A stretch of DNA of 64,000 nucleotides from JABWBP01 sp964522165 (GCA_964522165.1 CAZFVV010000010.1:1-64000), one strand, 5' to 3'; shown: positions 26,420 to 35,638, counted from the first letter of the stretch. Translations and numbers: made by a program. Notes: generated by a model from the letters alone, not told the origin.

Positions 26420-27334
26420 TTAGTTGCTGCCGGTGGTTGCGCCGGCGCTGGGAAGCGGCACGTAGCCGGTCTGTTCCACGATCTTCTGGCCGGCCTCGGA
26501 CATAATCCATTCGATATACTTTTGGGTGGCTTCGTTGGGCACGCCGTGGGTGTAGATATACAGCGGGCGGGAAACCGGGTAAGCATTGTTCAGGGTATTC
26601 TCGATGTTGGCATCATAAGCGATTTCCCCGGCTCTGGCGGAGACTTTCAGCTTCTTGACCGCATCGGTAGCATAACCCATCCCGCTGTAACCGATGGCGC
26701 AGGGGGTCTTGCCGATCAGCTCCACCACGTCCTTGGAGCCGTGCAAATCCGTAGAACCCAGTTTGAAATCCCGGGTTTGGCCCAGGATGTGCTCCCGGAA
26801 GTAGAGATAAGTGCCGGAACTGGACTGGCGGCTGATGCGGATGATTTCATCGGTGTTGCAGGGAGTGTTTTGAACCCCTAATTGCGACCACTTGCCGATG
26901 GCGCCGCCTTCGCCGTAGATATCCGCCAGTTGCTCGATGGAGATGCTTTCAATGGGGTTGTCTTTATGCACGTAAATGGCCATGGCGTCGTAGCCCACGA
27001 TGTATTCCATGGGGGCGTGGCCGGCTTCCCGGGTAGATTTCTCAAGCTCTTCCAGGGTTATCGGGCGGCTGGAATTGACGATATCCACGGTGCCGTTGAT
27101 GAGCGCGGCAATGCCGGTGCCGGAGCCGCCGCCGGAGACTTCCACCGACACGGAAGGTTCAACCCTGGCATATTCCTCCGCCCAGGCCTGGGCCAGGTTT
27201 ACCATGGTGTCGGATCCGGAATTCTGGATGGTTACTTTTCCGGCGTCCTGGCCCTCTTCGGTTTTTTTGGAACAATCCAGCAGCAGGGCCGCGGACATAA
27301 AAAGGATCAAAAGAAATCGTAGCTTGAGTACCAT
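26420..27334 (-). CDS. pstS: phosphate-binding lipoprotein PstS
   Basis: A 304-aa protein. A lipoprotein signal ends in LLLDC (Cys about 21). The phosphate-binding loops are visible: NSGSDTM (about 39-45), SGGGSGTGIAAL (about 68-79) and SRQSSSGTYLYFREH (about 164-178). It captures phosphate outside the inner membrane and delivers it to PstC-PstA. AGGGGGTAAAAC precedes the ATG. It follows the phoU fusion across a 129-bp gap that carries a CACAAAG-type inverted repeat. Confidence 0.93.
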   Translation of the reverse strand: MVLKLRFLLILFMSAALLLDCSKKTEEGQDAGKVTIQNSGSDTMVNLAQAWAEEYARVEPSVSVEVSGGGSGTGIAALINGTVDIVNSSRPITLEELEKSTREAGHAPMEYIVGYDAMAIYVHKDNPIESISIEQLADIYGEGGAIGKWSQLGVQNTPCNTDEIIRISRQSSSGTYLYFREHILGQTRDFKLGSTDLHGSKDVVELIGKTPCAIGYSGMGYATDAVKKLKVSARAGEIAYDANIENTLNNAYPVSRPLYIYTHGVPNEATQKYIEWIMSEAGQKIVEQTGYVPLPSAGATTGSN

Positions 27335-27386
27335 GTTTTACCCCCTGGTTTGATTTAAGAAGCCGTTTTAAAAGTCTTGGTTTATT

Positions 27387-27455
27387 CCACAAAGCCACTA
27401 AGTTTTTATGAATTTTCCATATTTCTTTGTGTCTTCGGGCCTTAGTGGCTGAATA
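27387..27455. repeat. inverted CCACAAAG/CTTAGTGG element between phoU and pstS
   Basis: Units CCACAAAG-CCACTAAG on the left and CTTTGTGT-CTTCGGGC-CTTAGTGG on the right keep an 8-nt step. A perfect 10-bp inverted pair AGCCACTAAG / CTTAGTGGCT lies at 27393-27402 and 27441-27450. A second, one-sided copy of the left unit lies near 55544. Confidence 0.6.
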
Positions 27456-27463
27456 GATACGCT

Positions 27464-28573
27464 TTACGGATACATTTCATCGCTCACCACCGCCTGCACA
27501 AAATCCCGGATATTGGTGGTAAGATAGTTGAAGGTTTTTTCATAGGCGGCGCGTACTTCCTCCTGGTTCCCTTTCTTACGGGAGGGGTCCGGGGTTTCCC
27601 ACTGTAAGTGAATAGCCTTGGGGGGCAGCAGCCCCGCCGCTTCCCGGGCCTCTTTGCTCAGAAAAATGATCACCTGGTAAAATTCTAAGTTGGGGATTTG
27701 CTCGATAGATTTGGAATTCTGGGAAGAGATATCGATCCCTTTTTCGGCCATAAACTTGACCGCCGCGGGATCGATCACCCGCGGGGTGACGCCGGCGCTG
27801 GCAAAGACGAACTCCTCTAACCCCAGGGAATTGGCGATCCCTTCGGCCATCTGGCTGCGCAGGGAATTGCCTTTGGATAAAAATAATACCCGGAAGGTAT
27901 CTTTGGCCTGGTGTTTCAACATTTCCCCGGTGCACATATAGAGCACTTCTTCGCAGATATTCACCGAGAGATCGGCCACCCGCTCGAAACGCGCCGCGGC
28001 GATCAGCAGGGGAATGACCTGCTCCAGGGGCAGTTTCCCGTCGCGATGGGCCTGCAGGAGCTCCAGGCGGATTTGGGTGCGGATATTGTCCACCGGGCGT
28101 TCCAGATCCATGGTGGTGCGGGCTAAGGCTTCATTCTGATCGAAGAAGGCCTGGATGGCATCGTGCAGCATCTTGATCGACAACTCGCCGATCTCCATGA
28201 AATGGGAATAATCGTAGGCGGGCGCTCGATCTTCCGGGCCGATCACCAGCGCCTGGCGAGCGACGCTCTCGGCGTAATCCCCGATTCTTTCCAGGTGGGT
28301 ATTGATTTTGATGACAGCATAGACCAGGCGCAAGTGGGCGCCGACCGGCTGCTGGCGCACCAGGAATTCCAGGCAGAGCCGGTCCAGCTCCTTTTCCAAC
28401 TCGTCGATACGCTGGTCGCGAAGAATGATAGCATAAGCGAGCTTGCGGTTGTTTTCGACCAGCGCTTTTAAACTGCCGTTAACGGCTTGCTCCACCTGGC
28501 CGGCCATCTCTATGACCTTGTTGCGAACGCGGTCGATGCCTTTCCGCAGCCGTTCTTCCAAAATCGTTGACAT
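27464..28573 (-). CDS. phoU: PhoU fused to an inactive ArsC/LMW-phosphatase-like domain
   Basis: A 369-aa protein. Residues 1-220 are PhoU with its two three-helix repeats (e.g. HLERIGDYAESVARQAL and FERVADLSVNICEEV). Residues 226-360 are a low-molecular-weight phosphatase / thioredoxin-type arsenate reductase fold. The P-loop reads FLSKGNSLRSQMAEG where active enzymes have Cys-x-Gly-Asn-Ser-Cys-Arg: the nucleophile is Ser 233, the second Cys is Leu 238, and the later redox Cys (usually TLCG or TMC) is replaced in IIFLSKEA. Arg 239 and the Asp-Pro motif (TPDPSRKKG) remain, so it may still bind phosphate or arsenate without catalysis. PhoU normally restrains Pst transport and PhoR signalling; no phoR/phoB is in the window. 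GGGAGAAGCAG precedes the ATG. It is the first gene of the pst operon. Confidence 0.9.
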   Translation of the reverse strand: MSTILEERLRKGIDRVRNKVIEMAGQVEQAVNGSLKALVENNRKLAYAIILRDQRIDELEKELDRLCLEFLVRQQPVGAHLRLVYAVIKINTHLERIGDYAESVARQALVIGPEDRAPAYDYSHFMEIGELSIKMLHDAIQAFFDQNEALARTTMDLERPVDNIRTQIRLELLQAHRDGKLPLEQVIPLLIAAARFERVADLSVNICEEVLYMCTGEMLKHQAKDTFRVLFLSKGNSLRSQMAEGIANSLGLEEFVFASAGVTPRVIDPAAVKFMAEKGIDISSQNSKSIEQIPNLEFYQVIIFLSKEAREAAGLLPPKAIHLQWETPDPSRKKGNQEEVRAAYEKTFNYLTTNIRDFVQAVVSDEMYP

Positions 28574-28750
28574 CTGCTTCTCCCATTGGGGTCATGCGCA
28601 GCGCCGAAGGCCGCCGCATATTAAAAAAAGTACAGAACGATTACAAAAACCGCACAATCCGGTTTCTAAAAACGGGAATGAAGATAACCCATCGGGGAGG
28701 TTTTTTGCAAATAGAAAGAAATTAATGCGGCGTATTGCGGGGAAGAGCAG

Positions 28751-28866
28751 TCGTTTTCGATAAAACGTTTGCAGGCGGAGAAACGAAGCGGGGAGAGGGG
28801 GAGTGCAGGAGAAACGGGGAGGGGAAGACAGTCACCGTTTCTCTCCCCCGCTTTCCCGCTTCGCAG
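28751..28866. repeat. inverted repeat with heptameric GAAACGG/GGGGAGN units
   Basis: The left part (28774-28825) is built of AAACGAAGCGGGGAGAGGGGGAG-like units and the right part (about 28837-28863) is their inverted copy. The right arm overlaps the end of the acetyltransferase gene and supplies its last dozen codons. Confidence 0.55.
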
Positions 28867-29278
28867 GAAAGGGATCCCGTGCATCCAGAATCCAGGCGCT
28901 GGAATGTTTCCGAAACCCGATCCGGGGATAGTAATCCACGGCCGCGGGGGCTGCTAACAGCACGATTTTCGACCCCCGGCCCATCTTTTCCCGGGTCTTT
29001 TCGATCAACCGGATGCCGATCCCTTTTTTCTGGTAATCCAGGTGTACCGCCAGGTCGGAGAGGTACCCGACGTAGGCAAAATCGGTGAGGGTGCGGGCAA
29101 TACCCACCAGTTTTTCCCCGTCCCAGGCGCTGACCACCAGGTTAGCGTACTGCAGCATGGCGTTCATGGCCTGGCGGTCGTCCACCGGACGCCGCTCTCC
29201 CAGGGTGGAGGCCCGGTATAATTCGATGACCCGGTCGAGGTCCAGGTCGTTTCCGTAGCGGTAGTCGATGTGGTTCAA
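28832..29278 (-). CDS. GNAT-family N-acetyltransferase
   Basis: A 148-aa protein with the GNAT fold: the acetyl-CoA site is LAVHLDYQKKGIGIRLIEKTREKMG (about 76-100, Q/R-x-x-G-x-G/A), followed by VLLAAPAAVDYYPRIGFRKH (about 105-124). The substrate is unknown. The C-terminal tail (RDPFPAKRESGGEKR) is encoded by the arm of an intergenic repeat and is unlikely to be conserved. Confidence 0.85.
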   Translation of the reverse strand: MNHIDYRYGNDLDLDRVIELYRASTLGERRPVDDRQAMNAMLQYANLVVSAWDGEKLVGIARTLTDFAYVGYLSDLAVHLDYQKKGIGIRLIEKTREKMGRGSKIVLLAAPAAVDYYPRIGFRKHSSAWILDARDPFPAKRESGGEKR

Positions 29279-29304
29279 GGATTTCTCCGGTTGGCGGTTA
29301 ATAC

Positions 29305-29341
29305 TTTGAAGGATAACGGTTGAAGGATGAAGGATAAGTGA
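29305..29341. repeat. heptameric GAAGGAT repeat
   Basis: Units GAAGGAT-AACGGTT-GAAGGAT-GAAGGAT-AAGTGAG lie in the gap upstream of the acetyltransferase. Confidence 0.6.
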
Positions 29342-29420
29342 GATATCGTTGGACCTGGTATCATGGGGAAATTATCACATGCCCTATTACGTTTGTGGGT
29401 GGCAAAGTGCGTAATGTCAG

Positions 29421-30116
29421 TTAATAATATGACGGCATCTCTGGAGGGGGGCGCTTGCGAAAGAGGAAGATCAACGCGGCGCCGATCACAAATCCGCCGA
29501 TGTGCGCCCACCAGGCCACCCCGCCCACGTCCGCGGGCAATCCCAATGCAATCACCCCCTGGACGGCCTGAATGAGAATCCAGAAAATCAGGAAGAAGTA
29601 GGCGGGAATGTCGATAATTTTAAAGAAGATGAAGATCGGGAGAAGGGTGAGCACCCTTCCCCGGGGATAGAGCACCAGGTACGCGCCCATCACCCCGGAG
29701 ATGGCCCCACTGGCCCCGATGGTGGGCAATTGGGATTCGGCGTTGAGCAGCAGGTGCACGATTCCCGCGCCCAGGCCGGCCAGCAGGTAAAAAAGAATGT
29801 AGCGCCCGTGCCCCATACTGTCTTCCACGTTGTCCCCGAAGATCCACAGGAACCACATATTCCCGATAAAGTGCATCCATCCGCCGTGCAGGAAGATCGA
29901 AGAGAAGAAAGGAACGCCGATTCCCACCACGTCCCCGGGCTGGTTTGTGGCCAGGTAGTAAATTTTCGCCGGGATCAGGGCCAGGGCCTGGTACAAGCCA
30001 TCTACCTGGCGCCCCAGGGAGAGCTGGTAGAAAAACGCCAGCGTGTTTAGGATAATCAGCCCGACGTTCACAATCGGAAAGGTGAGGGAATGAGTGGAAT
30101 CTCTTAGCGGAATCAT
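29421..30116 (-). CDS. rhomboid-family intramembrane serine protease
   Basis: A 231-aa protein with six to seven membrane helices. The catalytic Ser is in GASGAISGVMGAY (GxSG) and the catalytic His in AHIGGFVIGAAL; HFIGNMWFLWIFGDNVED supplies the HxxxN/WR-loop equivalent. It cleaves membrane proteins within the bilayer; the substrate is unknown. It starts MIPLRDSTHSLTFPIVN, as in many FCB homologues. Confidence 0.92.
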   Translation of the reverse strand: MIPLRDSTHSLTFPIVNVGLIILNTLAFFYQLSLGRQVDGLYQALALIPAKIYYLATNQPGDVVGIGVPFFSSIFLHGGWMHFIGNMWFLWIFGDNVEDSMGHGRYILFYLLAGLGAGIVHLLLNAESQLPTIGASGAISGVMGAYLVLYPRGRVLTLLPIFIFFKIIDIPAYFFLIFWILIQAVQGVIALGLPADVGGVAWWAHIGGFVIGAALIFLFRKRPPPEMPSYY

Positions 30117-30163
30117 TTTCTATTCCTGCACGGTTTGGATACCGGTGGCCGGTGGTTTCTACC

Positions 30164-30202
30164 CATTGAAGATTGAAAATTGAAGATTGAAGATTGATAA
30201 TT
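30164..30202. repeat. heptameric GAAGATT repeat
   Basis: Units ATTGAAG-ATTGAAA-ATTGAAG-ATTGAAG-ATTGATA-ATT form a nearly perfect 7-nt tandem in the 170-bp gap upstream of the rhomboid gene. Confidence 0.75.
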
Positions 30203-30287
30203 CTTTCAACCGCGATAAAGAGATTTTAAAGGTTTTGAGAATCCTTGAAGTCTCTTTGCTTCTTCCAATTATCAGTTCGGATTCGAT

Positions 30288-30626
30288 TTATTTCCCACGC
30301 ACTTTTCTAAACCGGTGCCCACCCGGCTCGATAACCACAAATGCTTGTTTCAACTCTTCTTCCGAATAGGCGTTTAACACTTTTTCAAGCTCCCTGTGCA
30401 CTGCTCGTTGCGTCGAAGGCAGAATACGCGGATAGAGCACCCCTGCACCAGGCCCTTTCACAAAAACCGGGTTGCCGAAATCGCCATCCCGGCTTACAAA
30501 TATCCGCTCCTGCTCCCGGGCAACCATGAGCAGTTCCAGCACGCTTTGAACGGTAATGCGAGTACCGGCAATACACGGCTTTCCGAAATGTATTAGGGGA
30601 TTAACCACAATCCTGTCAATATTCAT
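30288..30626 (-). pseudogene. DUF433-DUF5615 deletion chimera (toxin-antitoxin remnant)
   Basis: An open frame of 112 codons. Residues 1-38 (RIVVNPLIHFGKPCIAGTRI then TVQSVLELL) are the first half of a DUF433 antitoxin. Residues 39-112 (EQERIFVSRDGDFGNPVF and onward) are the second half of a DUF5615 PIN-like toxin. The two are usually separate adjacent genes, antitoxin first. Here an internal deletion seems to have joined them in frame and removed the start of the toxin and the end of the antitoxin. It is therefore probably inactive, though the frame is intact. GAGGTGG lies upstream of the ATG at 30626. Confidence 0.6.
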
Positions 30627-30965
30627 TGCGCCACCTCGCGCGTTCTTTGTTGAATGAACTGATATCAACTTAAAAAAAATTTGCCGGAAATGCAACCGGG
30701 GAGTATGCCGGCCCCGCGCCGGAAGGGCGCGCCCCCTTTTATGGTTTTGCTCGAAAAACTATTGAATAATTCCGGGTAAATGGATAGCTTAGCAAGCCCG
30801 CGTGAAGCCCCACCAGGTAAGTGGTCACTTCCTCACTTCGTGGGATGACCGGGGTGAAACGTAAAACGTGAAAGAGTTTACCCTGAGCTTGCCGAAGGGT
30901 GCTGCGTGAAACGTGAGGGCAAGATCGAACTGTTCATCTTATCAACTGATTGGAGGTACGTTTTT
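30627..30965. other. 339-bp intergenic region with CGTGAAA repeats
   Basis: No gene seen. CGTGAAA-type 7-nt units occur at 30852-30874 (GGTGAAA-CGTAAAA-CGTGAAA) and 30903-30918. The GGAGGTACG ribosome site of the next gene lies at the end. Confidence 0.5.
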
Positions 30966-33900
30966 ATGATTCGTCTCACTGCGCTTCTGCTGCTGCTGTC
31001 AAGTCTTTTCTTATTTTCCGCTCCTCCCCAGGAAAAGGGGAAAAAGGAAACCCAACCCCAAACCCGCCTGAAAGCCGAAACTTTCTCCGGGCTGGCGCTG
31101 CGCTCCATCGGCCCGGCGCTCACTTCCGGGCGGATCGGGGACCTGGCCGTGCATCCCCAAAACCGCTCGGTGTATTTCGCGGCGGTGGCCTCCGGGGGAG
31201 TGTGGAAAACCGAAAATTCCGGAACTACCTGGCAGCCGGTGTTCGACAGCCAGGGCTCTTATTCCATCGGCTGCGTGGCTATCGACCCCCAAAATCCCCT
31301 GATCGTGTGGGTGGGAACCGGGGAGAACAACAGCCAGCGCAGCGTGGGCTATGGCGACGGGGTGTATAAATCCCTCGACGGCGGCAAAACCTGGAAAAAC
31401 ACGGGGCTGAAAAACTCCGAGCACGTCGGCAAGATCGTCATCGACCCGCGCAATTCTGAGGTGGTGTACGTGGCCGCGCAGGGTCCCCTGTGGGCCCCCG
31501 GCGGCGACCGCGGCCTCTACAAAACCACGGACGGCGGCAAAAACTGGAAGCAAATTCTGTCCATCAGCGAAAACACCGGGGTGAGCGACCTGGACTACGA
31601 TCCCCGCAATCCGGAGGTTCTCTACGCCTCCGCGTACCAGCGCCGCCGCCACGTGTGGACGCTCATCAACGGGGGGCCGGAGTCGGCGCTCTACAAATCC
31701 ACGGACGGCGGCAACGAGTGGAAGAAGTTGGAGAGCGGCCTGCCCAAAGAAGAGTTGGGGCGCATCGGCCTGGCGGTCTCCCCGGCCAACCCGAACGTGG
31801 TTTATGCCATCGTGGAGGCGGCCAATAAAGCGGGGGGATTTTTCCGCTCCACAGACATGGGCGAAAGCTGGGAAAAGCGCGGCAGCTACGTGAGCGGCAG
31901 CCCACAGTATTACCAGGAGATCATCTGCGATCCCAAAGAGGTAAACCGGGTGTATTCCATGGACGTATGGATGCAGGTAACCGAGGATGGGGGCAAAACT
32001 TTCCGCAAGGTGGGGGAAAAATTCAAGCACGTGGACAACCACGCCCTGTGGATCGACCCGCAGGATACCGATTACCTGTTATCCGGCTGCGACGGGGGGG
32101 TGTACGAGAGCTTCGACCGCGGGGCCACCTGGCATTTCAAGGCCAACCTGCCGGTGACGCAGTTTTACAAGATCACGGTGGACAACGAACTGCCTTTCTA
32201 CAACGTGTACGGGGGAACGCAGGATAATTTTACCTTAGGCGGGCCTTCCCGCACCCTTACGGTGCAGGGAATTACCAATAGCGAGTGGTTCGTCACCTTA
32301 GGGGGGGACGGTTTTGAACCCCAGGTGGACCCGCAGGATCCTAACATCATCTACTCCCAATATCAATACGGCGGGCTGGTGCGCTTCGATAAGCGCAGCG
32401 GGGAATTGATCGACATCCAACCGCAGCCCGGCAAGGGCGAAGATCCGCTGCGCTGGAACTGGGATTCCGCGCTGCTGCTCAGCCCCCATTCCCATACCCG
32501 GCTCTACTTTGCCGCCCAGAGAATCTTCCGCAGCGACGACCGCGGCGACTCCTGGCGGCCCATCAGCCCAGACCTCACCCGGCGGATCGACCGCAACCAG
32601 CTCCCGGTGATGGGCAGGGTGTGGAGCATCGACGCGGTGGCGAAAAACGCTTCTACCTCCTTCTATGGGAACATTGTGGCGCTGAGCGAATCCCCCCTGC
32701 AAGAAGGGCTGATCTACGCCGGTACTGACGACGGGCTGGTGCAGGTGACTGAAAACGGCGGAGACATCTGGCGAAAGATCGAAAAATTCCCCGGGGTTCC
32801 GGATATGACCTACGTGAACTGCCTGCTCGCCTCGCAGCACGGCGCGAGCACGGTTTACGCCGCCTTCAACAACCACAAGCGGGGAGATTTCAAACCCTAC
32901 CTGCTGAAGAGCGACGACCGGGGCAAAAGCTGGGTTTCCGTGACCGGGAATCTCCCGGAGCGCGGATCGGTGTACAGCATCGCGGAAGACCACGTGAATC
33001 CCAATCTCCTCTTTGCGGGAACCGAGTTCGCGCTGTTCTTCACTCTCGACGGCGGCAAGAACTGGGTGCAATTGCAAGGGGGGATGCCGGTCATCGCGGT
33101 GCGCGACCTGGCGATCCAGAAGCGGGAGAACGATCTGGTGGTGGGAACCTTCGGGCGGGGCATTTACATTTTGGACGATTATTCCCTGCTGCGGCAGCTC
33201 AGCGCGGAGGCGTTAGAACGGGAAGCGGCGCTGTACCCGGCCAAAAACGCCCTGATGTACATCGAGAGCGCCCCGCTGGGCTTGCGGGATAAATCTTTCC
33301 AGGGCGATTCCTATTTTACTGCCCCCAATCCCCCCTTCGGGGCAACTTTTACTTACTATTTGAAAGAGGAGATCAAAACCCTGAAGAAGCAGCGCCAGGA
33401 GGCGGAGAAGAAGTTGGGCAAAGAGGGCGGCGCGGTGCGCTATCCCGATTGGGAAACGCTGCGGGCGGAAGCGCAGGAGGAGGCCCCGGCGATAATCCTG
33501 ACCGTGAGGGATGAAGACGGCAACACGGTGCGCCGCCTGAGCGGCCCGGTAAAGGCGGGTTTCCACCGCGTCGCCTGGGACTTGCGCTACCCCGCGGCGA
33601 ATCCCGCCAGCTTAGAACCGCCGGATACCGAAGATCCCTTCGCAGAGCAGCCGGCCGGGCCGCTGGCCGCCCCGGGAACTTACACGGTTTCCCTGGCAAA
33701 GCGGGTGGACGGGAAGGAAACGCCCCTGGGAACGCCGCAAACGTTTTCTGCGGAGCCGCTGAACATCGCCACCTTGCCCGCGGCAGACCGCGCCGCGCTG
33801 TTAGCGTTCCAGCAGAAGACCGCCCGGCTGCAACGGGCGGTGTTGGGCGCGGAAAACGCCGCGGATGAAGCGCAGACGCGCCTCAATTACATCAAACGGG

Positions 33901-34262
33901 CGCTGTTGGATACCCCCGGCGCCGATCCCGCGCTGCTGCAAGAAGCGCTGGCGCTGCAAAACCGCCTGAAAGATTTGCAAACCCGGCTCTCCGGCGACCG
34001 GGTCATCGCTTCCCGCAACGAGCCGACCCCGCCGGCCATCGTGGACCGGGTGCAGGGGATCGTGTACGGGCACTGGGCTTCCACCTCCGCGCCTACCCAG
34101 ACCCACCGCGACGCCTATCAAATCGCCGCGGATGAATTTGGCGCAGTTTTAGAAGGGTTGCGGGTATTGATCGAGGTGGATTTGAAGAGCCTGGAAGACC
34201 GGCTGGAGAGCGCCGGCGCGCCCTGGACGCCCGGGCGCGTGCCGCGCTGGAAAGCGGAATAA
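30966..34262 (+). CDS. secreted VPS10/sortilin-type BNR-repeat propeller protein
   Basis: A 1098-aa protein with a signal peptide (MIRLTALLLLLSSLFLFSA). The first about 730 residues form one or two large beta-propellers with many Asp-box (BNR) turns such as SLDGGKTWKNTG, TTDGGKNWKQ, STDGGNEWKK, TEDGGKTFRK and TLDGGKNWVQ. The C-terminal part (about 740-1098) holds a beta-rich domain and a helical coiled region. Such proteins are common in Bacteroidota, Acidobacteriota and relatives and are often annotated as glycosyl hydrolases, but no catalytic residue is obvious, so that name should be avoided. ATG 30966 has GGAGGTACG upstream. It seems monocistronic, ending at a strong hairpin. Confidence 0.88.
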   Translation: MIRLTALLLLLSSLFLFSAPPQEKGKKETQPQTRLKAETFSGLALRSIGPALTSGRIGDLAVHPQNRSVYFAAVASGGVWKTENSGTTWQPVFDSQGSYSIGCVAIDPQNPLIVWVGTGENNSQRSVGYGDGVYKSLDGGKTWKNTGLKNSEHVGKIVIDPRNSEVVYVAAQGPLWAPGGDRGLYKTTDGGKNWKQILSISENTGVSDLDYDPRNPEVLYASAYQRRRHVWTLINGGPESALYKSTDGGNEWKKLESGLPKEELGRIGLAVSPANPNVVYAIVEAANKAGGFFRSTDMGESWEKRGSYVSGSPQYYQEIICDPKEVNRVYSMDVWMQVTEDGGKTFRKVGEKFKHVDNHALWIDPQDTDYLLSGCDGGVYESFDRGATWHFKANLPVTQFYKITVDNELPFYNVYGGTQDNFTLGGPSRTLTVQGITNSEWFVTLGGDGFEPQVDPQDPNIIYSQYQYGGLVRFDKRSGELIDIQPQPGKGEDPLRWNWDSALLLSPHSHTRLYFAAQRIFRSDDRGDSWRPISPDLTRRIDRNQLPVMGRVWSIDAVAKNASTSFYGNIVALSESPLQEGLIYAGTDDGLVQVTENGGDIWRKIEKFPGVPDMTYVNCLLASQHGASTVYAAFNNHKRGDFKPYLLKSDDRGKSWVSVTGNLPERGSVYSIAEDHVNPNLLFAGTEFALFFTLDGGKNWVQLQGGMPVIAVRDLAIQKRENDLVVGTFGRGIYILDDYSLLRQLSAEALEREAALYPAKNALMYIESAPLGLRDKSFQGDSYFTAPNPPFGATFTYYLKEEIKTLKKQRQEAEKKLGKEGGAVRYPDWETLRAEAQEEAPAIILTVRDEDGNTVRRLSGPVKAGFHRVAWDLRYPAANPASLEPPDTEDPFAEQPAGPLAAPGTYTVSLAKRVDGKETPLGTPQTFSAEPLNIATLPAADRAALLAFQQKTARLQRAVLGAENAADEAQTRLNYIKRALLDTPGADPALLQEALALQNRLKDLQTRLSGDRVIASRNEPTPPAIVDRVQGIVYGHWASTSAPTQTHRDAYQIAADEFGAVLEGLRVLIEVDLKSLEDRLESAGAPWTPGRVPRWKAE

Positions 34263-34287
34263 TACGGATGCCGCTACCGCTGAAACA

Positions 34288-34331
34288 CCCGCTGAAGCGT
34301 GGTAATCCAAAATTTGCCGCGCTTCAGCGGG
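34288..34331. terminator. bidirectional-type hairpin between convergent genes
   Basis: A perfect 12-bp inverted repeat CCCGCTGAAGCG / CGCTTCAGCGGG with a 20-nt loop lies between the convergent propeller and lycopene cyclase genes. It has no long T-run, so termination is likely but not certain. Confidence 0.55.
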
Positions 34332-34392
34332 CAGTTTGTCATGCGCCTGGTTGTCAAGTTAATTTGTTAAAGACGACGTGATAAACCCTTTC

Positions 34393-35124
34393 TTAACGGG
34401 TATATTCAGCTTCGGCCATCCGGCTCTTCCCTGGCTTCGCCATCCGGCGGGAGAGCAGCTTCTCGTAAATGGTCACGTTCATCAGATATAGCAGCAGCCC
34501 GTAGATGAAATCTTCCACCGGGATGGTGAATACCCGGAATCCTAAGTTTTCCGCGTTATTGTACCACACCACTTCGCCTTCGATGAAAGAGCCGGTGAGG
34601 ATGCCGTTTACGATCAGGAACGGGAACGCGAAGATAATCCCGTAAGCGAGGTAAAATCTCCCTAAGTAGCTCGATTTGAAAACCGTCAAATGCAGCAGCA
34701 GGAAAATTGCCGTGGAAATAAAGGTCACCCCGGTGTATAAGCGATCCAGGTTGACTATTCCCACCAACAGCAGCGCCGCCGCCAGCGCCTGGGTGATGAG
34801 CTTGGCGTAACGCTCCAGGAAGTCGCCCCGGGGCATTTCTTTCAACGCGGCGTAGGTAAACACGCAGGCGTAGGGGATGCAAATGAAAAAGAGCCACTCC
34901 TCCAGGGGTAAATTCAACAGATAGACGCCGGTCAGGTATTGGGGGTTGAATCCCCACACCCCCCGGTGGGTGAAAAATACGTCCCAAACGATAAAGACCG
35001 CGGCGGTCGCCAGAATCGCCGGCCACAGCGCAAACCAGGTGCGGTAAAAACCTAAGCGGCGGTGAAAGCTGAATCCCAGGGGAACGCTGGCGGCGAAAAG
35101 ATTAACGAGCAGATAAGTTAGCAT
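34393..35124 (-). CDS. crtY: lycopene cyclase, CrtYcd-type
   Basis: A 243-aa membrane protein with seven or so helices. Two related half-domains carry LPLEEWLFFICIPY (about 71-84) and IPVEDFIYGLLLYL (about 200-213), the signature PxE(E/D) motifs of the heterodimeric/fused CrtYc-CrtYd cyclases. It forms beta-ionone rings on lycopene-type ends. Its start overlaps the crtZ stop by 23 bases. It is the last gene of the carotenoid operon. Confidence 0.85.
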   Translation of the reverse strand: MLTYLLVNLFAASVPLGFSFHRRLGFYRTWFALWPAILATAAVFIVWDVFFTHRGVWGFNPQYLTGVYLLNLPLEEWLFFICIPYACVFTYAALKEMPRGDFLERYAKLITQALAAALLLVGIVNLDRLYTGVTFISTAIFLLLHLTVFKSSYLGRFYLAYGIIFAFPFLIVNGILTGSFIEGEVVWYNNAENLGFRVFTIPVEDFIYGLLLYLMNVTIYEKLLSRRMAKPGKSRMAEAEYTR

Positions 35125-35599
35125 TTTGCCTTTTCAGTTTGGTTTCTTTAGCTTCGGCCAGGTATTTGCGCGGCACCCATAACAGGCCGAAGCATTCCCC
35201 ATCCTCTTTGCCCAGATGTTTGTGGTGGATCTTGTGGGCTTTGCGCAGTCCCATCAAATAGACATTTTCGGTGCGGGTAAGGATTTTGAAGCGCTGGTGC
35301 ACGAAGATGTCGTGCAGCAGCAGGTAAGTGAAGCCGTAGAGGGTGATTCCCAAACCGGCCCACAGGCGCGGGTCCATCCAGCCGTTGGCGTAGCCTGAAA
35401 AGATCAGCAGCATTCCCGGGATGGCGAAGATCAAAAAGAACGCGTCGTTACGCTCCAGGAATCCGTAATCCTCTTTGCGGTGATGGTCGCGGTGCAGGGT
35501 CCAGAGAAAGCCGTGCATCAGGTATTTGTGGGTGGCCCAGGCCACGATTTCCATCAGCGCGAAGCTGGCGATCAAAATGAGGATGTTCAAAACTAACAT
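35102..35599 (-). CDS. crtZ: carotenoid (beta-ring) hydroxylase, CrtZ-type
   Basis: A 165-aa membrane di-iron hydroxylase. Its histidine clusters are HKYLMH, HRDHH, HDIFVHQR and HKIHHKH, as in CrtZ beta-carotene 3-hydroxylases. It puts hydroxyls on the ring end of the carotenoid. ATG 35599 has AGGAG eight bases upstream and is preferred over TTG 35605. Confidence 0.88.
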   Translation of the reverse strand: MLVLNILILIASFALMEIVAWATHKYLMHGFLWTLHRDHHRKEDYGFLERNDAFFLIFAIPGMLLIFSGYANGWMDPRLWAGLGITLYGFTYLLLHDIFVHQRFKILTRTENVYLMGLRKAHKIHHKHLGKEDGECFGLLWVPRKYLAEAKETKLKRQNANLSAR

Positions 35600-35638
35600 G
35601 GTCAAGTCTCCTTTTAATTGGGTGAAACAATACTCAAT

